Source of the DNA: Streptomyces sp. TP-A0356
GTDB taxonomy: Bacteria > Actinomycetota > Actinomycetes > Streptomycetales > Streptomycetaceae
NCBI RefSeq assembly: GCF_001417775.1
Contig: NZ_BBZJ01000028.1
Span: 220,303 to 284,302, forward strand
DNA length: 64,000 nucleotides
Reading direction: 5' to 3'
Of this stretch, positions 36,750-45,378 are shown in pieces. Numbering within the stretch: the first letter of the stretch is position 1; every line of letters starts with the position of its first letter. The notes beneath the pieces are model-generated. The model did not search any database. It saw only the letters and a list, made by a program, of their open reading frames with translations, and was not told the DNA's origin. The translations under genes and the position numbers were made by a program.

Positions 36750-36938
36750 ATGCCGCTCACGTTCCGCAAGACCTTCCGGATCCTGCCCGGGGTGCGCCTG
36801 AACGTCAACAAGCACTCCTGGTCCATCACCACCGGAGGCAGCCACGGGCCGCGCCACACACGCAGCAGCACCGGACGGCGTACGACTTCGATGGATCTGC
36901 CCGGACCCTTCGGGTGGCGTCGCACCAAGCGTCATTGA
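36750..36938 (+). CDS. DUF4236-type small protein
   Basis: 62 residues. The start MPLTFRKTFRILPGVRLNVN fits the DUF4236 pattern (F-R-K-x-hydrophobic-x-P-G-hydrophobic-R-hydrophobic-N). It continues KHSWSITTGGSHGPRHT, with a final basic tail WRRTKRH. The family is of unknown function. The ATG is preceded by GGAAGGGAG at ideal spacing. It is easily missed because of its size; it lies 93 bp after DUF2267. Confidence 0.75.
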   Translation: MPLTFRKTFRILPGVRLNVNKHSWSITTGGSHGPRHTRSSTGRRTTSMDLPGPFGWRRTKRH

Positions 36939-36974
36939 CGGCATATCACCCAAACAGACCCCCCAGGAGGCGCC

Positions 36975-36995
36975 ATCTCATATCTGAGATAGCCT
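36975..36995 (+). promoter_or_regulatory. palindrome overlapping the -10 box of the HTH-MurA gene
   Basis: ATCTCATATCTGAGAT (36975-36990) has perfect 6-bp arms. Its last T begins TAGCCT (36990-36995), a TANNNT box 7 nt before the ATG at 37003. No Shine-Dalgarno is close to the ATG (AGGAGG at 36965 is too far), so the mRNA is probably leaderless and the palindrome would block RNA polymerase. Confidence 0.65.
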
Positions 36996-37002
36996 CAGCC
37001 TC

Positions 37003-38532
37003 ATGTCAGACGACTACCTCGTACGTATCGGCAGGCTCATCCGTGACGCCCGGCAGCATCGCGGCTGGACTCAGGCGCAGCTTGCCGAGGCACTCGGCAC
37101 CAGTCAAAGCGCCGTGAATCGCATCGAGCGCGGCAACCAGAACCTCAGCCTTGAGATGATTGCCCGCATCGGCGAAGCCCTGGACAGCGAGATCGTGTCC
37201 CTGGGCTACGCCGGTCCCATGCACCTGCGGGTGGTCGGCGGTCGTCGGCTCTCCGGCGCCATCGACGTGAAGACGAGCAAGAACGCCTGCGTGGCCCTGC
37301 TGTGCGCCTCGCTGCTCAACAAGGGGCGCACGGTGCTGCGCCGGGTCGCCCGCATCGAGGAGGTGTACCGGCTTCTGGAGGTGCTCGGATCGATCGGCGT
37401 CCGGACCCGGTGGATCAACGACGGGGTCGATCTGGAGATCGTGCCGCCCGCGGACCTCGACCTGGACGCCATCGACGCCACGGCAGCCCGCCGTACGCGC
37501 TCCATCATCATGTTCCTCGGTCCCCTGCTGCACCGCACGGACCGCTTCCGGCTCCCGTACGCGGGCGGCTGCGACCTCGGTACCCGCACCATCGAACCGC
37601 ACATGATCGCGCTGCGCCGGTTCGGGCTCGACATCACCGCCACCGAGGGGCACTACCACGCCGTGGTGGACCGCTCCGTCTCCCCCGGCCGGCCGATCGT
37701 GCTGACCGAGCGCGGCGACACCGTGACCGAGAACGCGCTGCTCGCCGCCGCCCGCCACGACGGCGTCACGGTCATCCGCAACGCCTCCTCCAACTACATG
37801 GTCCAGGACCTGTGCTTCTTCCTGGAGGCGCTCGGCATCGCGGTCGAGGGCATCGGCACCACCACGCTCACCGTGCACGGCGTGCCGAACATCGACGTCG
37901 ACGTGGACTACTCGCCCTCCGAGGACCCGGTCGAGGCGATGAGCCTGCTGGCCGCGGCGGTGGTCACCGAGTCCGAGCTGACGGTGCGCCGGGTGCCGAT
38001 CGAGTTCCTGGAGATCGAACTCGCGGTGCTGGAGGAGATGGGACTCGATCACGACCGGACGCCCGAGTACGTCGCCGACAACGGCCGTACGCGGCTGGTG
38101 GACCTGACCGTGCGGCCGTCCAAGCTGGAGGCGCCGATCGACAAGATCCACCCGATGCCGTTCCCGGGCCTGAACATCGACAACGTCCCGTTCTTCGCGG
38201 CCATCGCCGCCTCCGCGCAGGGCAAGACGCTGATCCACGACTGGGTGTACGACAACCGGGCCATCTATCTGACGGACCTCAACCGCCTCGGCGGCCGCCT
38301 CCAGTTGCTGGATCCGCACCGGGTGCTGGTCGAGGGCCCGACCCGCTGGCGCGCGGCCGAGATGATGTGCCCGCCGGCGCTGCGGCCCGCCGTGGTCGTC
38401 CTGCTGGCGATGATGGCGGCCGAGGGAACGTCCGTGCTGCGCAACGTGTACGTCATCAACCGCGGCTACGAGGAACTGGCCGAGCGCCTCAACTCGGTCG
38501 GGGCGCAGATCGAGACATTCCGGAACATCTGA
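37003..38532 (+). CDS. MurA-type enolpyruvyl transferase fused to an N-terminal XRE helix-turn-helix
   Basis: 509 residues. Residues 7-62 are an XRE/Cro helix-turn-helix (IGRLIRDARQHRGWTQAQLA, then LGTSQSAVNRIERG). Residues ~72-509 are an EPSP/MurA fold: Lys93 and Asn94 in SKNACVAL, Cys190 and Arg195 in YAGGCDLGTRTIEPH (equivalent to Cys115/Arg120 of E. coli MurA), and PFPGLNIDN at the position of the catalytic Asp loop. Key residues look kept, so it may use UDP-GlcNAc and PEP as MurA does. Standard MurA has no DNA-binding domain. The S. coelicolor counterpart is annotated murA2 (SCO5998) as I recall. It may repress its own promoter. Confidence 0.88.
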   Translation: MSDDYLVRIGRLIRDARQHRGWTQAQLAEALGTSQSAVNRIERGNQNLSLEMIARIGEALDSEIVSLGYAGPMHLRVVGGRRLSGAIDVKTSKNACVALLCASLLNKGRTVLRRVARIEEVYRLLEVLGSIGVRTRWINDGVDLEIVPPADLDLDAIDATAARRTRSIIMFLGPLLHRTDRFRLPYAGGCDLGTRTIEPHMIALRRFGLDITATEGHYHAVVDRSVSPGRPIVLTERGDTVTENALLAAARHDGVTVIRNASSNYMVQDLCFFLEALGIAVEGIGTTTLTVHGVPNIDVDVDYSPSEDPVEAMSLLAAAVVTESELTVRRVPIEFLEIELAVLEEMGLDHDRTPEYVADNGRTRLVDLTVRPSKLEAPIDKIHPMPFPGLNIDNVPFFAAIAASAQGKTLIHDWVYDNRAIYLTDLNRLGGRLQLLDPHRVLVEGPTRWRAAEMMCPPALRPAVVVLLAMMAAEGTSVLRNVYVINRGYEELAERLNSVGAQIETFRNI

Positions 38533-38560
38533 TGAACAGCGCCAATCGGTAGAGAACGGA

Positions 38561-38597
38561 CGCCCTGCCTTCCCGGCGTTACGGGGAAGGCAGGGCG
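38561..38597 (+). terminator. terminator of the HTH-MurA gene
   Basis: CGCCCTGCCTTCCC (38561-38574) pairs perfectly with GGGAAGGCAGGGCG (38584-38597), 28 nt after the stop. Confidence 0.85.
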
Positions 38598-38691
38598 CCA
38601 GGCGCGCCCACTGCTCACGGAGACGGTGACCTGATCGGGCAGGAAGCCGTCAGGGCAGCGGCCTGGCCAGGGTCGCGGGGTACCCTTCGGC

Positions 38692-39117
38692 TCACGGAAG
38701 CACGGCGAAGCCGTCCAGTTCCACGAGGGCCTCCTCGTCCCACAGGCGGATGGCCCCGATCACCGCCATCGCCGGGTAGTCGCGGCCCGCCAGCCGGCGC
38801 CAGATGCGCCCCAGTTCGGGGGCGTGGGCGCGGTAGTCGGCGACATCGGTGGCGTAGACGGTGACGCGGGCGAGGTCGGCCGGCGTGCCGCCGGCGGCAC
38901 GCAGTGCGCCCAGCAGATTGGTGAGGGCCCGCTCGAACTGCTCGGGCAGGGAGTCGCCGGCCACCTTGCCGTCCGTGTCGAGGGCGGTCTGGCCCGCCAG
39001 GAACACCACCCGGGACCCACTGGCGACGACGGCGTGCGAGAAGCCCGCGGGCGGGGAGAGGGTGGGCGGGTTGATACGCGACAGGGCGGGCGGGGTGGTG
39101 GTGCGCTCGGTGGTCAC
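38692..39117 (-). CDS. RidA family enamine/imine deaminase
   Basis: 141-residue member of the YjgF/RidA family: VVFLAGQTALDTDGKVAGD near 38-56, VTVYATDVADY in the middle, and the conserved Arg in AIRLWDEEALVELDGFAV near the end, the residue that holds the substrate carboxylate. RidA proteins hydrolyse reactive enamines or imines to ketones and ammonia. The GTG start overlaps the acyl-CoA dehydrogenase stop (39114-39117), so it is coupled to the aromatic catabolic operon, where a deaminase for an amino-cyclohexene intermediate would be needed. It is the last gene of this operon. Confidence 0.88.
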   Translation of the reverse strand: MTTERTTTPPALSRINPPTLSPPAGFSHAVVASGSRVVFLAGQTALDTDGKVAGDSLPEQFERALTNLLGALRAAGGTPADLARVTVYATDVADYRAHAPELGRIWRRLAGRDYPAMAVIGAIRLWDEEALVELDGFAVLP

Positions 39118-40286
39118 GGGGCCTCCACGGTGGCGTACAGCTCCTTGGCGATGATGCCGCGCTGGACCTCGCTCGCGCCCTCGTAGATCCGGGGTGCCCG
39201 CACCTCGCGGTAGAGGTGTTCGAGAAGGTGGCCGCGGCGCAGGGCGCGCGCGCCGTGCAGCTGGACGGCCGCGTCGACGACGTACTGCGCGGTCTCGGTG
39301 GCGAGCAGTTTGGCCATGGCGGCACGTCGCGGGACGTCCGGGGCGCCTGCGTCGTGGGCCGACGCCGCGGCGTAGACCATGAGGCGGGCCGCCTCGGTGC
39401 GCAGGGCCATCTCGGCGACCTGGTGGGAGACGGTCTGAAGGTCCTTCAGCGTGCCCCCGAAGGCCTCCCGCCCGGCGGTGTGTGCCAGTGTCGCGTCGAG
39501 GGCCGCCTGTGCCATGCCGACCGCGAAGGCGCCCACGCTGGGACGGAAGAGGTTGAGGGTGCCCATGGCGACCCGGAAGCCGCGGTCGGGCTCTCCGAGG
39601 ACGTCGTCGGCGGTCACGGGCACGGCCTCGAAGGTGAGCGCACCGATGGGATGCGGCGAGAGCATGTCGAGCGGGGTGCCGGTCAGGCCGGGGCGGTCGG
39701 CGGGCACGAGGAACGCGGTCACCCCGCGGGCGCCGGCGCCGGGGGTGGTGCGCGCGAAGACGGTGTAGCAGTCGGCCTCAGGGGCGTTGGAGATCCAGCA
39801 CTTGTCACCGGTGAGCCGCCAGCGCCGGGACGATTCGCGCTCGGCGAGCGGTGCGGGGTCCTCGCCGGCCGCCGTGCCGTCCGGCTGCGCGCGCAGGGCC
39901 AGGGCGCCCGCGTCCGACCCCGCGTCCGGCTCCGTCAGGGCGAAGGCCGCCACCGTGGTACCGGCGCGGACGCCGGGGAGCCAGCGCGCGCGCTGGGCGT
40001 GCGTACCGTATGCGTGCACCGGATGCGCGCCCAGGCCCTGCAGGGCGAGCGCGGTCTCCGCCTCCGTACAGGCGTGGGCCAGGGCCTCCCGCATCAGGCA
40101 CAGGTCGAGCGCGCCCGAGGTGAACAGCCGGTCGAGCAGCCCGAGTCGGCCGAGTTCGGCGACGAGTGCCCGGTTGACCCGGCCGGGCTCGCCCTTCTCC
40201 GCGATCGGGCGCAGCTGTCGCTCGGCCAGCGTGCGCAGCTCCGCGCGCCAGGCGATCTGTACCGGATCGAGCGAGAATGCGGTCAT
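39114..40286 (-). CDS. acyl-CoA dehydrogenase family flavoprotein
   Basis: 390 residues with the ACAD fold: N-terminal helical domain, beta domain with AFALTEPDAGSDAGALALRA and WISNAPEADCYTVFART, and a C-terminal four-helix FAD domain ending in IYEGASEVQRGIIAKEL, where the family's catalytic Glu is found. An insertion of ~20 residues (PDGTAAGEDPAPLAERE) separates the two halves of the beta domain. It transfers electrons from a CoA-ester to ETF. In this cluster it may act on the ring-derived acyl-CoA. It is divergent from the ligase gene across a 135-bp promoter region with the shared TGACTGTCGTCAT motif. Confidence 0.92.
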   Translation of the reverse strand: MTAFSLDPVQIAWRAELRTLAERQLRPIAEKGEPGRVNRALVAELGRLGLLDRLFTSGALDLCLMREALAHACTEAETALALQGLGAHPVHAYGTHAQRARWLPGVRAGTTVAAFALTEPDAGSDAGALALRAQPDGTAAGEDPAPLAERESSRRWRLTGDKCWISNAPEADCYTVFARTTPGAGARGVTAFLVPADRPGLTGTPLDMLSPHPIGALTFEAVPVTADDVLGEPDRGFRVAMGTLNLFRPSVGAFAVGMAQAALDATLAHTAGREAFGGTLKDLQTVSHQVAEMALRTEAARLMVYAAASAHDAGAPDVPRRAAMAKLLATETAQYVVDAAVQLHGARALRRGHLLEHLYREVRAPRIYEGASEVQRGIIAKELYATVEAP

Positions 40287-40341
40287 TGCCGGTCCCCTCT
40301 CCCTGACGGTGTATCGGGACTGAGTGGGCTGCTCGCCCGAC

Positions 40342-40381
40342 CGTATCGCGGACCGTTGACTGTCGTCATCAACACGATACG
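40342..40381. promoter_or_regulatory. shared motif in the divergent ACAD/ligase promoter
   Basis: TGACTGTCGTCAT (40357-40369) is repeated exactly at 46277-46289 in the promoter of the monooxygenase operon. It is flanked here by inverted arms CGTATCG (40342-40348) and CGATACG (40375-40381). The adjacent minus-strand GTATCGTGTT resembles the core of E. coli PaaX sites (GATTCGTGTT, from memory). It is the likely target of the PaaX-type regulator at 42255. Confidence 0.65.
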
Positions 40382-40421
40382 CTCGATGCGCGAGCCCACC
40401 ACGACAAGGGGGCGAACCGCC

Positions 40422-42239
40422 ATGGACCCGACGGACGCCACGAGCTCCACGGACGCCGCGGAAGCGGGAGACGCCACGGAGGCGCCGGACGCCGAGAAGA
40501 CCACGGTCACCGCACCTCCCACGGCGTCACCTCCCCCGACCGGCCCGGAGGCGGCCCACCCGCGGCCCGCGTCCACCCCATACACGGACACCGGCGCCCG
40601 CGACGGTCTCACGCCCGGCGCACCCACCGCACACCAGGACACATTCGCCCGCGACCACCTCCCGCCCCGCGAGCAGTGGCCCCGGCTCCACTTCGACCTG
40701 CCCGAGCTGCGCTACCCCGAACGGCTGAACGCCGCCGCGGAACTTCTCTCGCACACCGCTCCCGGACGCCCTGCCTTCCGCACGGCCGACGGCGGCGTCT
40801 GGACGTACGGACAACTGCGCGCCCGTGTCGACCGGATCGCGCACGCGCTCACCTCCCGCCTCGGTGTCGTCCCCGGCAACCGCGTCCTGCTGCGCGGCCC
40901 CACCACGCCCTGGCTGGCCGCCTGCTGGCTCGCGGTGCTGAAGGCGGGCGCGATCGCCGTCACCGTGCTCGCCCAGCAGCGTCCGCACGAGCTGCGCACG
41001 ATGTGCGAGATCGCCCGGGTCGGCCACGCCCTGTGCGACGTCCGTGCGGTCGAGGACCTGGCGAAGGCCGGCGTCCCCGGGCTGCGCATCACCACCTACG
41101 GCGGCGAGTCCCCCGACGACCTGCTGCGCCTGCCGGTGCCCGAGCAGCCGTACGCTCCCGTGGACACGGCGGCCGACGACGTGGCGCTGATCGCCTTCAC
41201 CTCGGGCACCACGGGTCGCCCGAAGGGGTGTCTGCACTTCCACCGAGACGTGCTCGCCATCGCGGACACCTTCGCCAAGCATGTGCTCAGGCCGCGTCCC
41301 GACGACGTCTTCGCGGGCAGTCCCCCGCTCGGCTTCACCTTCGGGCTCGGCGGTCTCGTCGTCTTCCCGCTGCGGGCCGGCGCCAGCGCCCTGCTGCTCG
41401 AACAGGCGGGTGCCACTCAGCTGTTGCCGGCCATCGCGGAGCACCGCGTCTCCGTGCTGTTCACCGCGCCGACGGCCTACCGCGCGATGCTCGACGAGCT
41501 GGACGGTTACGACACCACATCGCTGCGGCGCTGTGTGTCGGCCGGCGAGAACCTGGCCGCCGCGACCTGGCGGGCCTGGCACGAGCGCACCGGGGTGCGC
41601 GTCATCAACGGCATCGGCGCCACCGAGCTGCTGCACATCTTCATCTCCGCCGCGGACGAGCGGATCCGCCCGGGAACCACGGGAGTTCCGGTACCGGGGT
41701 GGCACGCGCGCGTGCAGGACGCCGACGGGAGGCCCGTGCCCGACGGCGAGCCCGGCCTGCTCGCGGTGCGCGGCCCGGTCGGCTGCCGCTATCTCGCCGA
41801 CCCCCGGCAGCGGGAGTACGTCCGGGACGGCTGGAACGTCACCGGAGACACCTACGTCCGCGAACCCGACGGCTACTTCCGCTATGTCGCGCGCGCGGAC
41901 GACATGATCGTCTCGGCCGGGTACAATATCGCCGGGCCGGAGGTGGAGGAGGCCCTGCTGCGCCACCCGGACGTGGTGGAGACGGCGGTCGTGGGGCGGT
42001 CCGACGAGGCGCGCGGTCAGGTGGTGGTGGCGTACGCAGTCCTCCGGGCGGGCGCGCGCCGCGACCCGGAGGCGTTGCGCGACTTCCTGAAGTCGGAGCT
42101 GGCGCCGTACAAGTGCCCGCGTGAGATCGTCTTCCTGGACGAGCTGCCGCGCACGGCGACGGGCAAGCTCCAGCGCTTCCGGCTGCGGGCGCACCCCTCC
42201 GACGCCAACTCGGTGGCCGCCAGAGGTGATCATGAGTGA
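40422..42239 (+). CDS. benzoate/2-aminobenzoate-type CoA ligase
   Basis: 605-residue AMP-forming acyl-CoA synthetase. The first ~75 residues are an Ala/Thr/Pro-rich low-complexity extension. The ATP-binding loop FTSGTTGRPKG is near 260, the A5 motif NGIGATELL follows, then DGWNVTGDTY and the hinge GYFRYVARADDMIVSAGYNI, and the adenylation Lys582 in TATGKLQRFR. The overall layout is that of benzoate- and 2-aminobenzoate-CoA ligases. It would activate the aromatic acid to its CoA ester. The ATG at 40422 has AAGGGGG upstream. It is followed 15 nt later by the PaaX-type regulator on the same strand. Confidence 0.88.
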   Translation: MDPTDATSSTDAAEAGDATEAPDAEKTTVTAPPTASPPPTGPEAAHPRPASTPYTDTGARDGLTPGAPTAHQDTFARDHLPPREQWPRLHFDLPELRYPERLNAAAELLSHTAPGRPAFRTADGGVWTYGQLRARVDRIAHALTSRLGVVPGNRVLLRGPTTPWLAACWLAVLKAGAIAVTVLAQQRPHELRTMCEIARVGHALCDVRAVEDLAKAGVPGLRITTYGGESPDDLLRLPVPEQPYAPVDTAADDVALIAFTSGTTGRPKGCLHFHRDVLAIADTFAKHVLRPRPDDVFAGSPPLGFTFGLGGLVVFPLRAGASALLLEQAGATQLLPAIAEHRVSVLFTAPTAYRAMLDELDGYDTTSLRRCVSAGENLAAATWRAWHERTGVRVINGIGATELLHIFISAADERIRPGTTGVPVPGWHARVQDADGRPVPDGEPGLLAVRGPVGCRYLADPRQREYVRDGWNVTGDTYVREPDGYFRYVARADDMIVSAGYNIAGPEVEEALLRHPDVVETAVVGRSDEARGQVVVAYAVLRAGARRDPEALRDFLKSELAPYKCPREIVFLDELPRTATGKLQRFRLRAHPSDANSVAARGDHE

Positions 42240-42254
42240 CGCCGACGATCTAAA

Positions 42255-43067
42255 GTGATCAACGTGTCCGATCAGCACGCTCCCCGGTCCCTCATCGTGA
42301 CGTTCTACGGCGCCTACGGCCGCTTCGCCCCCGGCCCAGTGCCGGTGGCCGAGCTGATCAGGCTGCTCGCCGCGGTCGGCGTGGACGCGCCCTCCGTACG
42401 GTCGTCGGTGTCCCGGCTCAAGCGGCGCGGACTGCTCGTACCGGCGCGCACGGCGGCCGGCGCGGCGGGGTACGCGCTGTCGCCCGACGCCCGGCAGCTG
42501 CTCGACGACGGTGACCGGCGCGTGTACGCGACGACGCCCCCGGAGGACGAGGGCTGGGTGCTCGCGGTCTTCTCGGTGCCGGAGTCGGAGCGGCAGAAGC
42601 GGCATCTGCTGCGCTCCCGGCTGGCCGGCCTGGGCTTCGGCGCCGCGGCCCCCGGGGTGTGGGTCGCCCCGGCACGCCTGTACGAGGAGACCCGGCACAC
42701 CCTGGAGCGGCTGCGTCTCGACCCGTACGTGGACTTCTTCCGCGGTGAGCACCTCGGTTTCGCGCCGACCGCGCAGGCGGTCGCGCGCTGGTGGGACCTG
42801 GCCTCGATCGCCAAGCAGCACGAGGTGTTCCTGGGCCGCCACGCACCCGTGCTGCACGAATGGGAGGCCCGCGAGGACACCCCGCCGCAGGAGGCGTACC
42901 ACGACTATCTGCTCGCCCTGGACTCCTGGCGCCATCTGCCCTACGTCGACCCCGGACTGCCGGCGGAACTGCTCCCGTCCGAGTGGCCGGGTGCCCGCTC
43001 GGCCGAGGTCTTCCGTGCGCTGCACGAGCGGCTGCGGGACGCCGGCGCGGTCTTCGCGGTCGTGTGA
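42255..43067 (+). CDS. PaaX family transcriptional regulator
   Basis: 270 residues. The N-terminal winged helix (SLIVTFYGAYGR, LAAVGVDAPSVRSSVSRLKRRGLL) is typical of PaaX, followed by the central domain (WVLAVFSVPESERQKRHLLRSRLAGLGFG) and a C-terminal part with AYHDYLLALDSWRHLPYVDPGLP. PaaX proteins are repressors released by aryl-CoA esters such as phenylacetyl-CoA. Here the effector is likely the CoA ester made by the neighbouring ligase. The GTG at 42255 is the longest start; the GTG at 42264 is an attractive alternative because TAAAGT lies exactly 7 nt upstream (leaderless). It converges with the monooxygenase gene with a 5-nt gap. Confidence 0.88.
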   Translation: MINVSDQHAPRSLIVTFYGAYGRFAPGPVPVAELIRLLAAVGVDAPSVRSSVSRLKRRGLLVPARTAAGAAGYALSPDARQLLDDGDRRVYATTPPEDEGWVLAVFSVPESERQKRHLLRSRLAGLGFGAAAPGVWVAPARLYEETRHTLERLRLDPYVDFFRGEHLGFAPTAQAVARWWDLASIAKQHEVFLGRHAPVLHEWEAREDTPPQEAYHDYLLALDSWRHLPYVDPGLPAELLPSEWPGARSAEVFRALHERLRDAGAVFAVV

Positions 43068-43072
43068 GAGCG

Positions 43073-45376
43073 TCAACTCCCCAGCGTCAGGCGGGGTTTC
43101 GGGGCGTCCGTGCGGCCCGTCCGCGGTCGCCTGCTGCCCGCCCGGTACGGGGCGGCCCACACCGCGCCCGGTCCGCTGTAGTCCTGCTCGGCCGCCGCGT
43201 GCAGCGTCCAGTGCGGGTCGTACAGATGCGGCCGGGCCAGGGCGCACAGATCCGTGCGCCCGGCCAGGATCAGCGAGTTGACGTCGTCCCAGGAGGAGAT
43301 GGCACCCACGGCGATCACCGGGACGCCGGTCTCGTGGCGGATCCGGTCGGCGTACGGCGTCTGGTAGGAGCGTCCGTACGCCGGCCGCTCGTCGGCCACC
43401 ACCTGCCCGGTCGACACGTCGATCGCGTCGGCGCCGTGCGCGGCGAAGGCCCGGGCGATCTCGACGGCCTCCTCGGCCGTGGTGCCGCCGTCGGCCCAGT
43501 CGGTCGCGGAGATCCGTACGGTCATGGGCCGCTCCTCGGGCCACACGGACCGCACGGCGTCGAAGACCTCCAGCGGGAAGCGGAGCCGTTTGGCGAGCGT
43601 GCCGCCGTAGGCGTCCGTCCGGCGGTTGGTGAGCGGCGAGAGGAAGCCGGAGAGCAGATAGCCGTGGGCACAGTGGAGTTCGAGCAGATCGAAGCCGCTG
43701 CGGGCGGCGTGCCCGGCGGTGACGGTGAACTGCTCGCGTAGATCGGTCAGTTGGGCGCGGGACAGCTCGCGGGGTGTCTGGCTCCCCGGCCTGTAGGGGA
43801 TCGGGGAGGCGGCCACCAGGCGCCAGTTGCCCTCCTCCAGCGGCTCGTCCATGCCCTCCCACATCAACTTGGTGGAGCCCTTGCGGCCGCTGTGGCCGAG
43901 CTGCACGCCGATCGCGGTGTCCGGCGCCCGGGTGTGCACGAAGTCGGTGATCCGCCGCCATGCCGTCGCCTGCCGCCCGGTGTAGAGCCCGGCGCATCCC
44001 GGGGTGATCCGGCCCTCCGCGCTCACGCACACCATCTCGGTCATCACCAGACCGGCTCCGCCGAGCGCCCGTGCGCCCAGGTGGACGAGGTGGAAGTCGC
44101 CCGGGACGCCGTCCACGGCCGAGTACATGTCCATCGGTGAGACCACGACCCGGTTGCGCAGGGTCAGTCCGCGCAGCCGGAAGGGGGTGAACATCGGGGG
44201 TGTGCCGGGCGGGCAGCCGAACTCCCGCTCCACCGCCTCGGTGAAGCGCGCGTCGCGCAGCCGCAGGTTGTCGTGGGTGACCCGGCGGCTGCGGGTGAGC
44301 AGGTTGAACGCGAACTGCCGGGTGGGCTGGTCGAGGTAGAGCCCGAGGTTCTCGAACCACTCCAGGCTGGCGCGGGCCGCGCGCTGGGTGGACGCGACGA
44401 CGGGACGCCGCTCCTCCTCGTAGGCGGTCAGCGCCGCGGGCAGTGAGACGTGCTCCTCCAGACACGCGACCAGCGCCAGCGCGTCCTCCACCGCCAGCTT
44501 CGTGCCGGAACCGATCGAGAAGTGCGCGGTGTGGGCGGCGTCCCCGAGGAGGACCAGGTTGCCGTGGGACCAGCGCTCGTTGACGACGGTGCGGAAGGTG
44601 GTCCAGGCGGAGTTGTTGGAGCTCAGGGACCGGCCGCGGAGCGCGTCCGTGAAGGTCTTGGCGCAGTGCTCGATCGTCTCGGCGGTCTCCAGCTCCGCGA
44701 AGCCGGCCGCCCGCCACACCTCCTCCCGCATCTCCACGATCACCGTGGAGGCATCGGCCGCATAGGGGTAGCCGTGCAGTTGCATCACGCCGTGCTCGGT
44801 CTCGGCGATCTCGAAGCGGAAGGCGTCGAAGGCGAAGTCGGCGGCGAGCCAGATGTAACGGCAGCGGTGCTCCTCGACCGAGGGCCGGAACACCTCGGCG
44901 TACGCCTCGCGCGTGCCGCTGTGCACCCCGTCGGCGGCGATGACCAGGTCGTAGCCCTTCACGAGCCGGGACGGATGCGGTGCCTCGGCGCGGAAGCGCA
45001 GGTCGACACCGAGCGAGCGGCAGCGTTCGTGCAGGATCTCCAGCAGCCTGCGCCTGCCGAGCGCGGCGAAGCCGTGGCCGCCCGAGGTGTGGCGCACGCC
45101 CCGGTGCACGATGTCGATGTCGTCCCAGCGCACGAACTCGTCCTTCAGTGCCGCGTAGACCGCGGGGTCGGCGTGCTCGATGCCGCCGAGGGTCTCGTCG
45201 GACAGGACGACGCCGAAGCCGAAGGTGTCGTCGGGGGCGTTGCGCTCCCAGACGGTCACCTCGCGAGCCGGATCGAGACGCTTGAGCAGGGCCGCGGCGT
45301 ACAGCCCGCCGGGGCCGCCACCGATGACGGCGACCCGCAACGGCCGCCGGGCCGGCACCCCGTACCCCGCAATCAT
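43073..45376 (-). CDS. bifunctional FAD monooxygenase / old-yellow-enzyme-type reductase (2-aminobenzoyl-CoA or salicylyl-CoA type)
   Basis: 767-residue fusion. Residues 1-~395 are an aromatic hydroxylase: GGGPGG at 19-24 for FAD and LLGDAAHTAHFSIGSGTKLAVED. From ~405 (MFTPFRLRGLTLRNRVVVSPM) it is an FMN-dependent old yellow enzyme: GAGLVMTEMVCVSAEGRITP, LHCAHGYLLSGFLSPLTNRR and VPVIAVGAISSWDDV. This architecture is that of 2-aminobenzoyl-CoA monooxygenase/reductase, which hydroxylates and then reduces the ring to a non-aromatic product; salicylyl-CoA 5-hydroxylase fusions are close relatives. The ATG at 45376 has GGGGAGG upstream and follows the hydratase stop by 2 nt. Confidence 0.9.
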   Translation of the reverse strand: MIAGYGVPARRPLRVAVIGGGPGGLYAAALLKRLDPAREVTVWERNAPDDTFGFGVVLSDETLGGIEHADPAVYAALKDEFVRWDDIDIVHRGVRHTSGGHGFAALGRRRLLEILHERCRSLGVDLRFRAEAPHPSRLVKGYDLVIAADGVHSGTREAYAEVFRPSVEEHRCRYIWLAADFAFDAFRFEIAETEHGVMQLHGYPYAADASTVIVEMREEVWRAAGFAELETAETIEHCAKTFTDALRGRSLSSNNSAWTTFRTVVNERWSHGNLVLLGDAAHTAHFSIGSGTKLAVEDALALVACLEEHVSLPAALTAYEEERRPVVASTQRAARASLEWFENLGLYLDQPTRQFAFNLLTRSRRVTHDNLRLRDARFTEAVEREFGCPPGTPPMFTPFRLRGLTLRNRVVVSPMDMYSAVDGVPGDFHLVHLGARALGGAGLVMTEMVCVSAEGRITPGCAGLYTGRQATAWRRITDFVHTRAPDTAIGVQLGHSGRKGSTKLMWEGMDEPLEEGNWRLVAASPIPYRPGSQTPRELSRAQLTDLREQFTVTAGHAARSGFDLLELHCAHGYLLSGFLSPLTNRRTDAYGGTLAKRLRFPLEVFDAVRSVWPEERPMTVRISATDWADGGTTAEEAVEIARAFAAHGADAIDVSTGQVVADERPAYGRSYQTPYADRIRHETGVPVIAVGAISSWDDVNSLILAGRTDLCALARPHLYDPHWTLHAAAEQDYSGPGAVWAAPYRAGSRRPRTGRTDAPKPRLTLGS

Positions 45377-45378
45377 GG

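Noticed and set aside
40527..44717. A 1396-codon open frame on the minus strand
   Set aside because: It runs antisense to the ligase and through PaaX, giving Arg/Gly/Ala-rich sequence without motifs; it exists because stops are rare at this GC content.
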